9,699 nt of DNA, taken from positions 1-9,699 of the forward strand of contig CAITKS010000060.1 in assembly GCA_903893085.1 (NCBI GenBank), in the 5' to 3' direction. Numbering within the stretch: the first letter of the stretch is position 1; every line of letters begins with the position of its first letter. This DNA comes from an uncultured Actinomycetes bacterium (GTDB taxonomy: Bacteria; Actinomycetota; Actinomycetes; Nanopelagicales; Nanopelagicaceae). The notes beneath the pieces are model-generated. The model saw only the letters and a program-made list of their open reading frames with translations. It made no database searches and was not told the origin of the DNA. Made by a program: the position numbers and the translations under genes. Below, in pieces: positions 1 through 6,100 of the stretch.

Positions 1-458
1 ACGAATACCGTAAAGATGGAATTTCTAATTCACTTCCACAGATGTATGGCTTCCAAGCTGCCGGATCTGCGCCTCTTGTTAAAGGTAAGCCAGTTCTAAA
101 GCCGGAAACAATCGCCACTGCAATTCGTATTGGAAATCCAGCATCTTGGGATCAAGCGATCGAAGCGCGCGATAAATCAGGTGGCGTAATTGATTCCGTA
201 ACAGATAAAGAGATCTTGGCTGCATACGCTCTGGTTGCAGGAAAAGAAGGAGTATTCGTAGAGCCTTCATCTGCTGCCGGAATTGCTGGGCTTATTAAAT
301 ATAAAAAGGCTGGAAAACTGCCTAAGGGAAAGAAAATTGTTATTACTGTAACTGGCCACGGATTAAAAGATATTTCTTGGGCGCTAGAGAAGTTTGCCAA
401 GCCAAAGATCGTAAAAGTTAACGCAGTTGCTGCTGCCAAGGCTTTAGGGCTTAAGTAG
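1..458 (+). CDS. thrC: Threonine synthase, C-terminal part (5' end outside window)
   Basis: PLP-dependent enzyme that converts O-phosphohomoserine to threonine, the last step of threonine synthesis, in the cytoplasm. The frame is already open at base 3, before the first Met at 42, so the gene enters from the left; about 151 C-terminal residues are visible of a family that is usually about 350 long in actinobacteria. Recognisable family signatures are IGNPASW (about 147-167), EPSSAAGIAG (about 261-290) and the C-terminal VTGHGLKD (348-371). The Schiff-base lysine lies in the missing N-terminal part. The gene stops with TAG at 456-458, and thrB starts five bases later, so the two are surely co-transcribed. 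A threonine-dehydratase-like fold type II relative is the only alternative; thrB next door and the GHGLKD motif argue for ThrC. Confidence 0.95.
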   Translation, partial: EYRKDGISNSLPQMYGFQAAGSAPLVKGKPVLKPETIATAIRIGNPASWDQAIEARDKSGGVIDSVTDKEILAAYALVAGKEGVFVEPSSAAGIAGLIKYKKAGKLPKGKKIVITVTGHGLKDISWALEKFAKPKIVKVNAVAAAKALGLK

Positions 459-463
459 GCGCC

Positions 464-1390
464 ATGGCTAAACCAACTTTTAAAGCCAATCCAATTCAGG
501 TGCAGGTTCCAGCAACTAGCGCGAACTTAGGTCCTGGATTTGATTCATTTGGTTTAGCACTTGCCATGCATGATCGTTATGTTGCGCAAATTTTAGATGA
601 TGCTGGCCTTGATATAGATGTGACCGGTGAAGGCGCAGATGAAGTTCCGCGCACCGATAAAAACTTACTTGTTAAGGCGATGAATAAAGGTTTTGATTTT
701 CTAGGTGGAAAACCAAAGGGAATTGCCGTTCGTGCGCTAAATGTGATTCCACATGGTCGCGGATTAGGTTCATCGGCCAGTGCGATTGTCGGCGGACTTT
801 CACTTGCACGCGCACTTGTCTTAACGGGTGTCGATAAGATGAGTGATGAAAAGTTATTGCAATTAGCAACAGAGATGGAAGGCCACCCCGATAATGTGGC
901 TGCAGCCCTTTACGGCAACGCGGTTGTCGCATGGCAAGAAGATCAACACGGTAAGGAAGTTGCGCAAGCAATCTCTTTGAGCGTTGATACTCGCATTCGC
1001 GCAATCGCCTTTATTCCAGCGACAGCAGTTGCCACATCAAAGGCGCGCAAGATGCTGCCTGAAACAATTTCCCATCGCGATGCAGCACGTAATTCTGCAA
1101 ACACAGCTCTATTGGTCCACGCACTTACTCTGCGCCCTGATCTATTGTTTCGTGCAACTGAAGATTTCTTACATCAGACATATCGCAGCGAAGCGATGCC
1201 CGCATCATTTGCCCTGTTGACTAAGTTGCGTGCTGCAGGTGTGGCGGCATTTATCTCTGGCGCGGGTCCTACTGTTATGGCTTTACACACTGGAAATGAA
1301 TCAGATGTTGCCGAATTAATCCGCGCTGCGGGTTCTAAATTCGAAGCTAAATCACTCGAGATCGCGCGTACCGGGGCCACGATTCTCTAG
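464..1390 (+). CDS. thrB: Homoserine kinase
   Basis: GHMP-family kinase that phosphorylates homoserine with ATP to O-phosphohomoserine, the substrate of the ThrC encoded just upstream. All three GHMP motifs are visible in the 308-residue protein: motif 1 PATSANLGPGFDSFG (residues 16-30), the ATP-loop motif 2 PHGRGLGSSAS (96-106), and the C-terminal motif 3 ISGAGPTVMAL (264-274). EGHPDNVAAALYG in the middle is also typical of the family. Length is normal (about 300). The start ATG at 464 is five bases after the thrC stop and has no good Shine-Dalgarno sequence, so translation is probably coupled to thrC. No intrinsic terminator with a T-run follows. The next gene, rho, has its own promoter. 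Confidence 0.97.
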   Translation: MAKPTFKANPIQVQVPATSANLGPGFDSFGLALAMHDRYVAQILDDAGLDIDVTGEGADEVPRTDKNLLVKAMNKGFDFLGGKPKGIAVRALNVIPHGRGLGSSASAIVGGLSLARALVLTGVDKMSDEKLLQLATEMEGHPDNVAAALYGNAVVAWQEDQHGKEVAQAISLSVDTRIRAIAFIPATAVATSKARKMLPETISHRDAARNSANTALLVHALTLRPDLLFRATEDFLHQTYRSEAMPASFALLTKLRAAGVAAFISGAGPTVMALHTGNESDVAELIRAAGSKFEAKSLEIARTGATIL

Positions 1391-1402
1391 TAATTCTCGA
1401 TT

Positions 1403-1432
1403 TTGCAGCCCGCCACCGCGGGATGCTATGGT
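1403..1432 (+). promoter_or_regulatory. Predicted promoter of rho with extended -10
   Basis: TTGCAG (1403-1408) as -35 and TATGGT (1427-1432) as -10 are 18 bases apart. TGC directly before the -10 gives the extended form TGCTATGGT, a good match to the TGnTAnnnT element common in actinobacterial housekeeping promoters. Transcription would begin near 1439 and leave a leader of roughly 115 bases before rho. The -35/-10 spacer is filled by an inverted repeat (annotated separately). Called from sequence only. Confidence 0.6.
1405..1426. repeat. Inverted repeat filling the rho promoter spacer
   Basis: GCAgCCCGC (1405-1413) and GCGGGaTGC (1418-1426) are complementary at 8 of 9 positions (one G/A mismatch) around a CACC loop. 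The repeat lies between the -35 and -10 of the proposed rho promoter and touches both. No T-run follows on either strand, so it does not look like a thrB terminator. An operator for a dimeric regulator is possible, but a chance GC-rich repeat cannot be excluded. Confidence 0.45.
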
Positions 1433-1438
1433 TACCCC

Positions 1439-1555
1439 ACTTGCGCAGGACCGGAAGTTACGGCGATAGATGGCAGGTAATCACTAAAAAATAACCAGGC
1501 TTTCTGCCTTTACGAAGTTAAAACTCGTAGACGAAGCCCTAAATGAAAGATAAAG
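1439..1555 (+). promoter_or_regulatory. Structured 5' leader of rho
   Basis: The stretch between the proposed rho promoter and its start codon holds several short hairpins and no convincing gene. GGCAG (1472-1476) can pair with CTGCC (1504-1508), in competition with AGGC/GCCT (1497-1500 and 1506-1509). A separate stem pairs TACGA (1511-1515) with TCGTA (1525-1529), extended by GT(T)/(A)AC with one bulged A. ACGAAG occurs twice (1512-1517 and 1531-1536). A five-codon frame, MAGNH plus stop, begins at 1470, and a nine-codon frame begins at 1543 and overlaps the rho start. Rho genes are often autoregulated through their leaders, so a regulatory role is plausible but only inferred. No known riboswitch was recognised. 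Confidence 0.35.
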
Positions 1556-3115
1556 ATGACAGATCAAGTTGAACCAGTTCGTTCAAACAGTCCAGAGCTA
1601 GCCGCTATGAGCCTTCCTAAATTAAAGGAAGTTGCTGCACAACTCGGCATTGATGGCGCAACCAAACTTAAGAAAGACGCACTCGTAACTGCGATCGCAG
1701 ATTTACAGGCAGCGAACCGCGATGCAGCAAAAGCTGAACGCGAAGCACGCCGCGAAGCACGCAATGCCAAGAAGAATTCAAATCGCGAAAACTCAAATAA
1801 CTCTGGGGAGAACTCAGATGACTCTGATGAAGATGGCGATGTTCAAGATAATGGACCACGCGATAATGATCGTGGCATGAGCGGTCGTCGCGACCGTGGC
1901 CGAGATCGCAATCGTGGCCGAGATCGCAATCGCGACCGTGGACCTCGCGAAGAGCGTGAACCCGTAATCGGCGAAGATGATGTTCTGGTTCCAGTCGGTG
2001 GCCTTGTCGACATCATGGATAACTATTCATTTATTCGCACCGGCGGTTATTTGCCAGGACCAAACGATGTTTATGTTTCACAACAGCAGGTTCGCAAGTA
2101 CGGTCTACGTAAGGGCGATGTTGTTACGGGCCAAGTACGTCAGGCGCGCGAAGGTGAACAACGCCAGAAGTACAACCCACTAATCACTCTTGAAACAATC
2201 AACGGAGTTACTCCTGATGAAGCGCGTGGTCGCGTCGAATTCGGCAAGTTGGTTCCGTTGTACCCACAAGAGCGTCTGCGTCTTGAGACTGAGCCAAATA
2301 TTCTGACAACGCGCGTTATCGATTTAATTGCGCCAATTGGTAAAGGCCAGCGCGGACTTATCGTTTCCCCTCCAAAGGCCGGTAAGACGATGGTTCTGCA
2401 GGCAATTGCGAATGCAATCACTACCAATAACCCCGAGTGTCACTTGATGGTTGTTCTAGTTGATGAGCGACCAGAAGAAGTTACAGATATGCAGCGTTCA
2501 GTAAAGGGTGAAGTTATTGCTTCAACTTTTGATCGCCCAGCAGATGACCACACAACAATTGCAGAGCTTGCAATCGAGCGCGCAAAGCGTTTGGTTGAAC
2601 TCGGTCACGACGTTGTGGTTCTGCTTGACTCAATTACTCGTTTAGGCCGCGCATATAACATCGCAGCACCTGCATCAGGTCGCATCCTTTCTGGTGGCGT
2701 TGACTCGGCAGCTTTGTATCCACCTAAGAAGTTCTTCGGAGCAGCACGCAATATTGAAGATGGTGGATCGCTAACAATTCTTGCAACCGCACTTGTTGAC
2801 ACTGGTTCTCGTATGGATGAAGTTATTTTCGAAGAGTTCAAGGGCACAGGCAACATGGAACTTATTCTTGATCGCCGAATGGCCGATAAGCGCATATTCC
2901 CAGCGGTTAACGTTGTTGCATCCGGTACACGTAAGGAAGAAATCCTTATGGGTACCGAGGAACTCAACATTGTCTGGAAACTTCGTCGCGTACTTCATGC
3001 GCTGGAACCACAGGCTGCACTCGAACTTTTGCTCGAGAAGATGAAGGGCACAAAGTCCAACGTCGAGTTCTTGATGCAGATCCAGAAGACAACTTCTGGT
3101 CCAAACGAGGGCTAA
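1556..3115 (+). CDS. rho: Transcription termination factor Rho
   Basis: Hexameric RNA-dependent ATPase/translocase that terminates transcription. The 519-residue protein starts with a Rho_N (SAP-like) helical domain (about 15-52). Next comes a low-complexity insert (about 55-138), first acidic (Asn/Ser/Asp/Glu) and then rich in Arg, Asp and Gly, as is typical of actinobacterial Rho. The cold-shock-like RNA-binding domain begins near 140 (PVGGLVDIM, 146-154). The ATPase core has Walker A PPKAGKT (272-278), Walker B VVVLLDS (353-359, with D358), the Q-loop region with GGVDSAALYPPKKFFGAARN, and the FKGTGNMEL and SGTRKEE blocks. One variation is FPAVNV (448-453), where an Asp is usual in place of N452. 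The ATG at 1556 is preceded by only a weak GAAAGATAAAG purine tract. It is transcribed from the promoter at 1403-1432; no clear terminator follows directly. Confidence 0.98.
   Translation: MTDQVEPVRSNSPELAAMSLPKLKEVAAQLGIDGATKLKKDALVTAIADLQAANRDAAKAEREARREARNAKKNSNRENSNNSGENSDDSDEDGDVQDNGPRDNDRGMSGRRDRGRDRNRGRDRNRDRGPREEREPVIGEDDVLVPVGGLVDIMDNYSFIRTGGYLPGPNDVYVSQQQVRKYGLRKGDVVTGQVRQAREGEQRQKYNPLITLETINGVTPDEARGRVEFGKLVPLYPQERLRLETEPNILTTRVIDLIAPIGKGQRGLIVSPPKAGKTMVLQAIANAITTNNPECHLMVVLVDERPEEVTDMQRSVKGEVIASTFDRPADDHTTIAELAIERAKRLVELGHDVVVLLDSITRLGRAYNIAAPASGRILSGGVDSAALYPPKKFFGAARNIEDGGSLTILATALVDTGSRMDEVIFEEFKGTGNMELILDRRMADKRIFPAVNVVASGTRKEEILMGTEELNIVWKLRRVLHALEPQAALELLLEKMKGTKSNVEFLMQIQKTTSGPNEG
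1895..1930 (+). repeat. Exact 18-bp tandem duplication inside rho
   Basis: CGTGGCCGAGATCGCAAT is present twice head to tail (1895-1912, 1913-1930), followed by a partial degenerate copy. It encodes the RGRDRN repeat of the Arg/Asp-rich insert of Rho. Because it is 18 bases long, gain or loss of a unit keeps the frame, so insert length could vary between strains by slippage. Confidence 0.85.
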
Positions 3116-3224
3116 ACGCTCCTAGCCAATATTTTCACCGCGGGGCCGCATGGCTTTCACAAAGTCTTCACAAGGTCCCAGCGCATTATCTGCTTATCAG
3201 CTAGCCACTTCGGCGGGTGAAAAT

Positions 3225-3230
3225 AAGGAG
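3225..3230 (+). promoter_or_regulatory. Ribosome binding site that sets the start of the secreted protein
   Basis: AAGGAG lies six bases before the ATG at 3237. An in-frame ATG at 3150 has no such site and would add 29 polar residues in front of a clean signal peptide, so 3237 is the preferred start. Confidence 0.85.
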
Positions 3231-3236
3231 ATTGAA

Positions 3237-3647
3237 ATGTTAGCTTCTAAGAAAATTATCGCGGCAACTATCGTCGCTCTTTCACTTGTTGGTGTTGTTT
3301 CACCAGCAACTGCTGCAGATACTAAAGATGCTGCAATTGCACGTGCCCAAGCACAGGCTGCTTTCCAGGCACAAATGAATACTTTCGTAACAGCTCATCG
3401 TGCGATTATTGATGCACGTCGTGCAGCGGGCGCAAAAGCACTTGCAGATTTCCAAACTGCACTTGCCTCTGTAACAACAGATGCACAACTGCAAGCAGCT
3501 AAGGATGCGCGCAAAGCAGCAGTGGCCGCAGCAGATGCAACAGCGAAGGCTGCGATTATGGCTTTAGTAAAACCAACTAAGCCTGCCAAGCCAGCAAAGG
3601 CTGCAAAGCCTGTGGCACCTGCAATACCTGCAGTACCAACGGCATAA
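3237..3647 (+). CDS. Small secreted Ala/Lys/Pro-rich protein of unknown function
   Basis: I do not recognise a family. From the ATG at 3237 (AAGGAG six bases upstream) the protein is 136 residues. It opens with a classic Sec signal peptide: a short basic n-region (SKK, residues 4-6), a hydrophobic core (about 7-22) and an ATA|A cleavage site after residue 26. The mature part is strongly alanine-rich and looks like one or two long helices (about 28-110) with regularly spaced Lys/Arg/Asp/Gln, possibly coiled-coil. It ends in a low-complexity Lys/Pro/Ala tail (KPTKPAKPAKAAKP, then alternating Pro and Ala) like a histone-H1 or wall-spanning tail. There is no cysteine, no LPxTG sorting motif and no second membrane helix. 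It lies between rho and rpmE, where Mycobacterium has no such gene, and ends at a strong terminator. No confident promoter is visible in 3116-3236, so it may be read from rho or from a weak local promoter. An exported nucleic-acid- or envelope-binding role would be a guess. Confidence 0.75.
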   Translation: MLASKKIIAATIVALSLVGVVSPATAADTKDAAIARAQAQAAFQAQMNTFVTAHRAIIDARRAAGAKALADFQTALASVTTDAQLQAAKDARKAAVAAADATAKAAIMALVKPTKPAKPAKAAKPVAPAIPAVPTA

Positions 3648-3648
3648 C

Positions 3649-3670
3649 GTTTTCCCAAATAGGGAAAAAC
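3649..3670 (+). repeat. Hairpin overlapping the terminator's 5' arm
   Basis: GTTTTCCC (3649-3656) and GGGAAAAAC (3662-3670) form a 7-bp or slightly longer stem around AAATA. Its 3' arm shares AAAAC (3666-3670) with the first arm of the terminator hairpin that follows, so the two structures cannot both form completely. Confidence 0.6.
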
Positions 3671-3722
3671 CGCAAAATCCGTGCCTCGTGCGCACGGATT
3701 TTGCGGTTTTCTCTTTTCGCGA
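3666..3722 (+). terminator. Strong intrinsic terminator after the secreted-protein gene
   Basis: Two perfectly complementary 19-base arms (3666-3684 and 3692-3710) enclose the loop CTCGTGC. The second arm ends in TTTT and runs into CTCTTTTC. This is a textbook Rho-independent terminator closing the rho/secreted-protein unit. The A-rich sequence before the stem gives a T-run on the opposite strand too, so it could act in both directions, though no minus-strand gene points at it. Confidence 0.93.
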
Positions 3723-3737
3723 GAGTATTAGCCCCTA

Positions 3738-3752
3738 GCCATAACTTATGGC
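3738..3752. promoter_or_regulatory. 15-bp palindrome at the likely rpmE promoter
   Basis: GCCATAAcTTATGGC is a perfect inverted repeat with a single central base. It contains TAACTT (3742-3747), a plausible -10 (TAnnnT) for rpmE, 60 bases before its start codon. No good -35 is visible. Since a terminator lies just upstream and another just downstream of rpmE, a promoter must lie in 3723-3800, and this is the best candidate. It may double as an operator. It does not resemble a typical Zur box, and this L31 is the zinc-binding form, which is not usually the Zur-repressed copy. Confidence 0.4.
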
Positions 3753-3793
3753 GATGCCCTGGTTCACCGCTTCTTGCGGACCCAGACATAGAA

Positions 3794-3800
3794 AAAGGAA
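3794..3800 (+). promoter_or_regulatory. Ribosome binding site of rpmE
   Basis: AAAGGAA lies seven bases before the ATG at 3808. It decides between this start and an in-frame ATG at 3748, which lies inside the proposed promoter and would add 20 residues not found in L31. Confidence 0.85.
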
Positions 3801-3807
3801 TAGAAAA

Positions 3808-4023
3808 ATGAAGAAAGATATTCATCCAGAATATAAAGAGACCCAAGTAACTTGTGGTTGCGGTGAAAAGTTTGTTACCCGCTCAACAGTTGCCAGCGGA
3901 TCTATCTACGTAGAAGTTTGTTCAGTCTGCCACCCGTTCTACACAGGTAAGCAGCGCATTCTCGATACTGGTGGACGCGTCGCCAAGTTCGAAGAGCGTT
4001 TCGGTAAAACAGCAGCCAAGTAG
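3808..4023 (+). CDS. rpmE: 50S ribosomal protein L31 (zinc-binding type)
   Basis: Small ribosomal protein that helps bridge the large and small subunits near the central protuberance. From the ATG at 3808 the protein is 71 residues, beginning MKKDIHPEY as L31 does. The four zinc-ligand cysteines of the C+ form are present: C16 and C18 (CGC) and C38 and C41 (CSVC), followed by HPFYTGKQ. The tail FEERFGK is also typical. It sits between two intrinsic terminators and so appears to be its own transcription unit, separate from rho upstream and prfA downstream, although the order rho-rpmE-prfA is conserved in actinobacteria. Confidence 0.97.
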   Translation: MKKDIHPEYKETQVTCGCGEKFVTRSTVASGSIYVEVCSVCHPFYTGKQRILDTGGRVAKFEERFGKTAAK

Positions 4024-4029
4024 CTTTTC

Positions 4030-4078
4030 AAAGAGACCGCATCGCAACCCACTGAGGTTGCGGCGCGGTCTTTTTATT
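4030..4078 (+). terminator. Intrinsic terminator of rpmE
   Basis: GACCGC (4035-4040) pairs with GCGGTC (4065-4070), and CGCAACC (4043-4049) with GGTTGCG (4056-4062). A two-base imperfect internal step separates the two stems and the loop is CACTGA. The stem is followed by TTTTTATTT, and AAAGA before it can extend the pairing. It ends the rpmE transcript 7-12 bases after the stop codon. Confidence 0.92.
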
Positions 4079-4133
4079 TCTCGAACAAATAAAGTCGATT
4101 TACTTTGAAATCTAGATAGAAAGGAGAAGCCAA

Positions 4134-5222
4134 ATGGCAAAAGTTAATGATCGCTTTGCATCCGCCCATGAAATGGTGCGCGAGTATCAAGAACTTGAAA
4201 AAGAGATGGCTGATCCTTCTATACACGAAGATCAAGGCAAGGCGCGTAAATTAGGTCGCCGTTATGCCCAGCTCGGTCCCGTTGTCGCGGGCTTTAACGC
4301 CTGGAAATCTGCCGCAGATGATTTAGAGGCAGCGCGCGAGATGGCGCAAGAGGATGAATCTTTTGCATCTGAAATTCCAGCGATGGAAGCTGCCGTTGAA
4401 ACCGCTGCCGATAAATTAGAAGAGCTATTGCTGCCACGTGATCCCAATGACGATCGCGATGTAATTATTGAAGTTAAAGCCGGCGCCGGTGGAGATGAAT
4501 CCGCTCTATTTGCAGGCGACTTGGTCCGTATGTACCAACGCTATGCCGAAAAGCGTGGCTGGAAAATTGAGATCATCGATATGACCGAATCAGATCTTGG
4601 TGGTTATAAAGATATTTCAATGGCGATTAAATCTAAGGGAACGCCAGAACCAGGCACCACTCCTTATGCGCGACTTAAATTTGAAGGCGGTGTGCACCGT
4701 GTGCAACGCGTTCCTGAAACTGAAAGCCAAGGCCGAATTCACACATCCGCTGCTGGCGTTCTAGTTCTGCCAGAAGCAGAAGAAGTAGACGTGGAATTGA
4801 ATATGAATGATGTTCGCGTCGATGTTTATCGCTCATCAGGTCCTGGTGGACAGTCCGTTAACACAACAGATTCTGCAGTTCGCTTGACTCACGTTCCAAC
4901 TGGCATCGTCGTTTCGTGTCAAAATGAAAAGTCACAGTTGCAAAATAAAGAGTCGGCGCTGCGTATCTTGCGCGCTCGTTTATTGGCAGATGCCCAAGAA
5001 AAGGCCGAAGCCGCGGCGATGGCCGAGCGCAAGAGCCAGGTTCGTACCGTTGACCGATCTGAACGAATTCGTACCTATAACTATCCTGAAAATCGTTTGA
5101 GTGATCATCGCGTCAATTACAAATCAAATAATCTCGATGCCGTTCTAAATGGCGAGTTAGATGATGTGGTTCAAGCGCTTTTAGATGCCGATAAGGCCGC
5201 GAAACTTTCGTCGACAAACTGA
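4134..5222 (+). CDS. prfA: Peptide chain release factor 1
   Basis: Class I release factor that reads UAA and UAG in the ribosomal A site and triggers peptidyl-tRNA hydrolysis. The 362-residue protein has normal length. The codon-recognition tripeptide is P194-E195-T196 (the PxT form of RF1, not the SPF of RF2), followed by [15 protein letters not shown]. The catalytic GGQ is at 238-240 within [17 protein letters not shown]. The N-terminal helical region and the C-terminal [15 protein letters not shown] block are intact. AAGGAG at 4121-4126 lies seven bases before the ATG. It is the first gene after the rpmE terminator and probably opens the operon that continues to atp; I could not pick a confident promoter in 4079-4120. 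The next gene encodes the methyltransferase that modifies its GGQ glutamine. Confidence 0.98.
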   Translation: MAKVNDRFASAHEMVREYQELEKEMADPSIHEDQGKARKLGRRYAQLGPVVAGFNAWKSAADDLEAAREMAQEDESFASEIPAMEAAVETAADKLEELLLPRDPNDDRDVIIEVKAGAGGDESALFAGDLVRMYQRYAEKRGWKIEIIDMTESDLGGYKDISMAIKSKGTPEPGTTPYARLKFEGGVHRVQRVPETESQGRIHTSAAGVLVLPEAEEVDVELNMNDVRVDVYRSSGPGGQSVNTTDSAVRLTHVPTGIVVSCQNEKSQLQNKESALRILRARLLADAQEKAEAAAMAERKSQVRTVDRSERIRTYNYPENRLSDHRVNYKSNNLDAVLNGELDDVVQALLDADKAAKLSSTN

Positions 5223-5234
5223 TTTAAGACAAAT

Positions 5235-6098
5235 ATGAGCGAGATTAAGACGCTGCTTCGTTCGGCGAAAGAGAAGTTAGCCGCCGCAGACATTTCAGAA
5301 GTTGATGCTGAACATTTATTTGCCTATGTTTTGGGTATATCTCGTATGGATCTTCATAACTCCGTAAAACTGGATTCGACTTTAAAATCACTGGGAGATT
5401 TTGGGATTATTGAAGACACCTTCGCCAAGTTAATTTCCCGCCGGGCAGCACATGAACCTTTGCAGTATCTAACTGGCACCGCATATTTCCGCCACCTTGA
5501 AATCCAGGTTGGCCCCGGAGTCTTGGTACCGCGCCCCGAAAGTGAACTGCTAGTTGAAGCGGTGTTAACTCACATTAAGAATTTAGAAGAGAAAGTTACG
5601 GGAGAAATTTCGGTAATTGATTTAGGCGCCGGATCCGGTGCTCTCTCTTTAGCAATTGCTACCGAAGCACCGCGTTCGCGGGTGATTGCTGTTGAAAAGA
5701 GCGCTGAAGCAATCATTTGGCTAAAGAAGAATGTCGCCAGAATTTCAGAAAACGTTCGCGTAGTTGAAGGCGATGTTGCAGATGTATTGCCTGGCGTGAA
5801 ATGTGATGCGGTGATTGCCAATCCACCGTACATTCCCGATAACCAAAGTTTGCCGCGAGATGTCGCTGAACACGAACCACATATCGCACTCTTCGGCGGC
5901 GCCACCGGACTTGAGCTACCTAAACGTTTTATTGATGCTGCGGCTCGCTTGCTAAAGAGTGGGGGAGTCTTGGCGATTGAACATACCGAAGAACAAGGGG
6001 CTGCGATTGATGCTTTGTTATCTCGCGATTTCATTGACATCGCCGTGCATCAAGATTTAACTGGGCGCCCTAGATGGAGTTCGGCGGTAAGGAAATAA
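5235..6098 (+). CDS. prmC: Release-factor glutamine methyltransferase
   Basis: SAM-dependent N5-glutamine methyltransferase (PrmC/HemK) that methylates the Gln of the GGQ motif in RF1 and RF2. The 287-residue protein has the family's layout: an N-terminal helical domain (about 1-80, including RRAAHEPLQYLTG before the fold), then a Rossmann SAM domain with motif I VIDLGAGSG (127-135). VVEGD follows, and the substrate-glutamine motif NPPY is at 196-199. FGGATGLE is also typical. The ATG lies 12 bases after the prfA stop with no clear ribosome binding site, so translation is probably coupled to its substrate's gene. The last bases precede the start of the sua5-like gene. Confidence 0.96.
   Translation: MSEIKTLLRSAKEKLAAADISEVDAEHLFAYVLGISRMDLHNSVKLDSTLKSLGDFGIIEDTFAKLISRRAAHEPLQYLTGTAYFRHLEIQVGPGVLVPRPESELLVEAVLTHIKNLEEKVTGEISVIDLGAGSGALSLAIATEAPRSRVIAVEKSAEAIIWLKKNVARISENVRVVEGDVADVLPGVKCDAVIANPPYIPDNQSLPRDVAEHEPHIALFGGATGLELPKRFIDAAARLLKSGGVLAIEHTEEQGAAIDALLSRDFIDIAVHQDLTGRPRWSSAVRK
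6089..6094 (+). promoter_or_regulatory. Ribosome binding site choosing the sua5-like start
   Basis: AAGGAA, inside the last codons of prmC, lies six bases before the ATG at 6101. The earlier in-frame ATG at 6074 has no such site and would overlap prmC by 25 bases. Confidence 0.75.
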
Positions 6099-6100
6099 AT

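Noticed and set aside
1423..1494. 23-codon leader frame beginning in the rho promoter
   Set aside because: Its ATG lies upstream of the predicted transcription start, within the -10 region, and it has no ribosome binding site.
2605..2970. 121-codon open frame on the minus strand across rho
   Set aside because: It is antisense to the most conserved part of the Rho ATPase domain, and its composition follows from the codons opposite.
3124..3155. Possible terminator after rho (AGCCA ... TGGCT then TTTC)
   Set aside because: The stem is only five base pairs around a 22-base loop and the T-run is short. It is much weaker than the two clear terminators nearby.
3150..3236. Upstream ATG at 3150 as start of the secreted protein
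   Set aside because: There is no ribosome binding site, and it would bury the signal peptide behind 29 polar residues. ATG 3237 has AAGGAG at the right spacing.
3748..3807. ATG at 3748 as start of rpmE
   Set aside because: It lies in the probable promoter and adds 20 residues foreign to L31. MKKDIHPEY at 3808 is the canonical L31 start with its own AAAGGAA.
4091..4106. AAAGT-cgattt-ACTTT inverted repeat before prfA
   Set aside because: Five AT-rich base pairs are likely by chance. No supporting promoter elements could be placed with confidence.
5570..6040. 156-codon open frame on the minus strand across prmC
   Set aside because: It is a shadow of the strongly supported prmC coding frame, with Ser/Ala-rich low-quality composition and no recognisable motif.
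6074..6100. ATG at 6074 as start of the sua5-like gene
   Set aside because: It overlaps prmC by 25 bases and has no ribosome binding site. ATG 6101 is preceded by AAGGAA.
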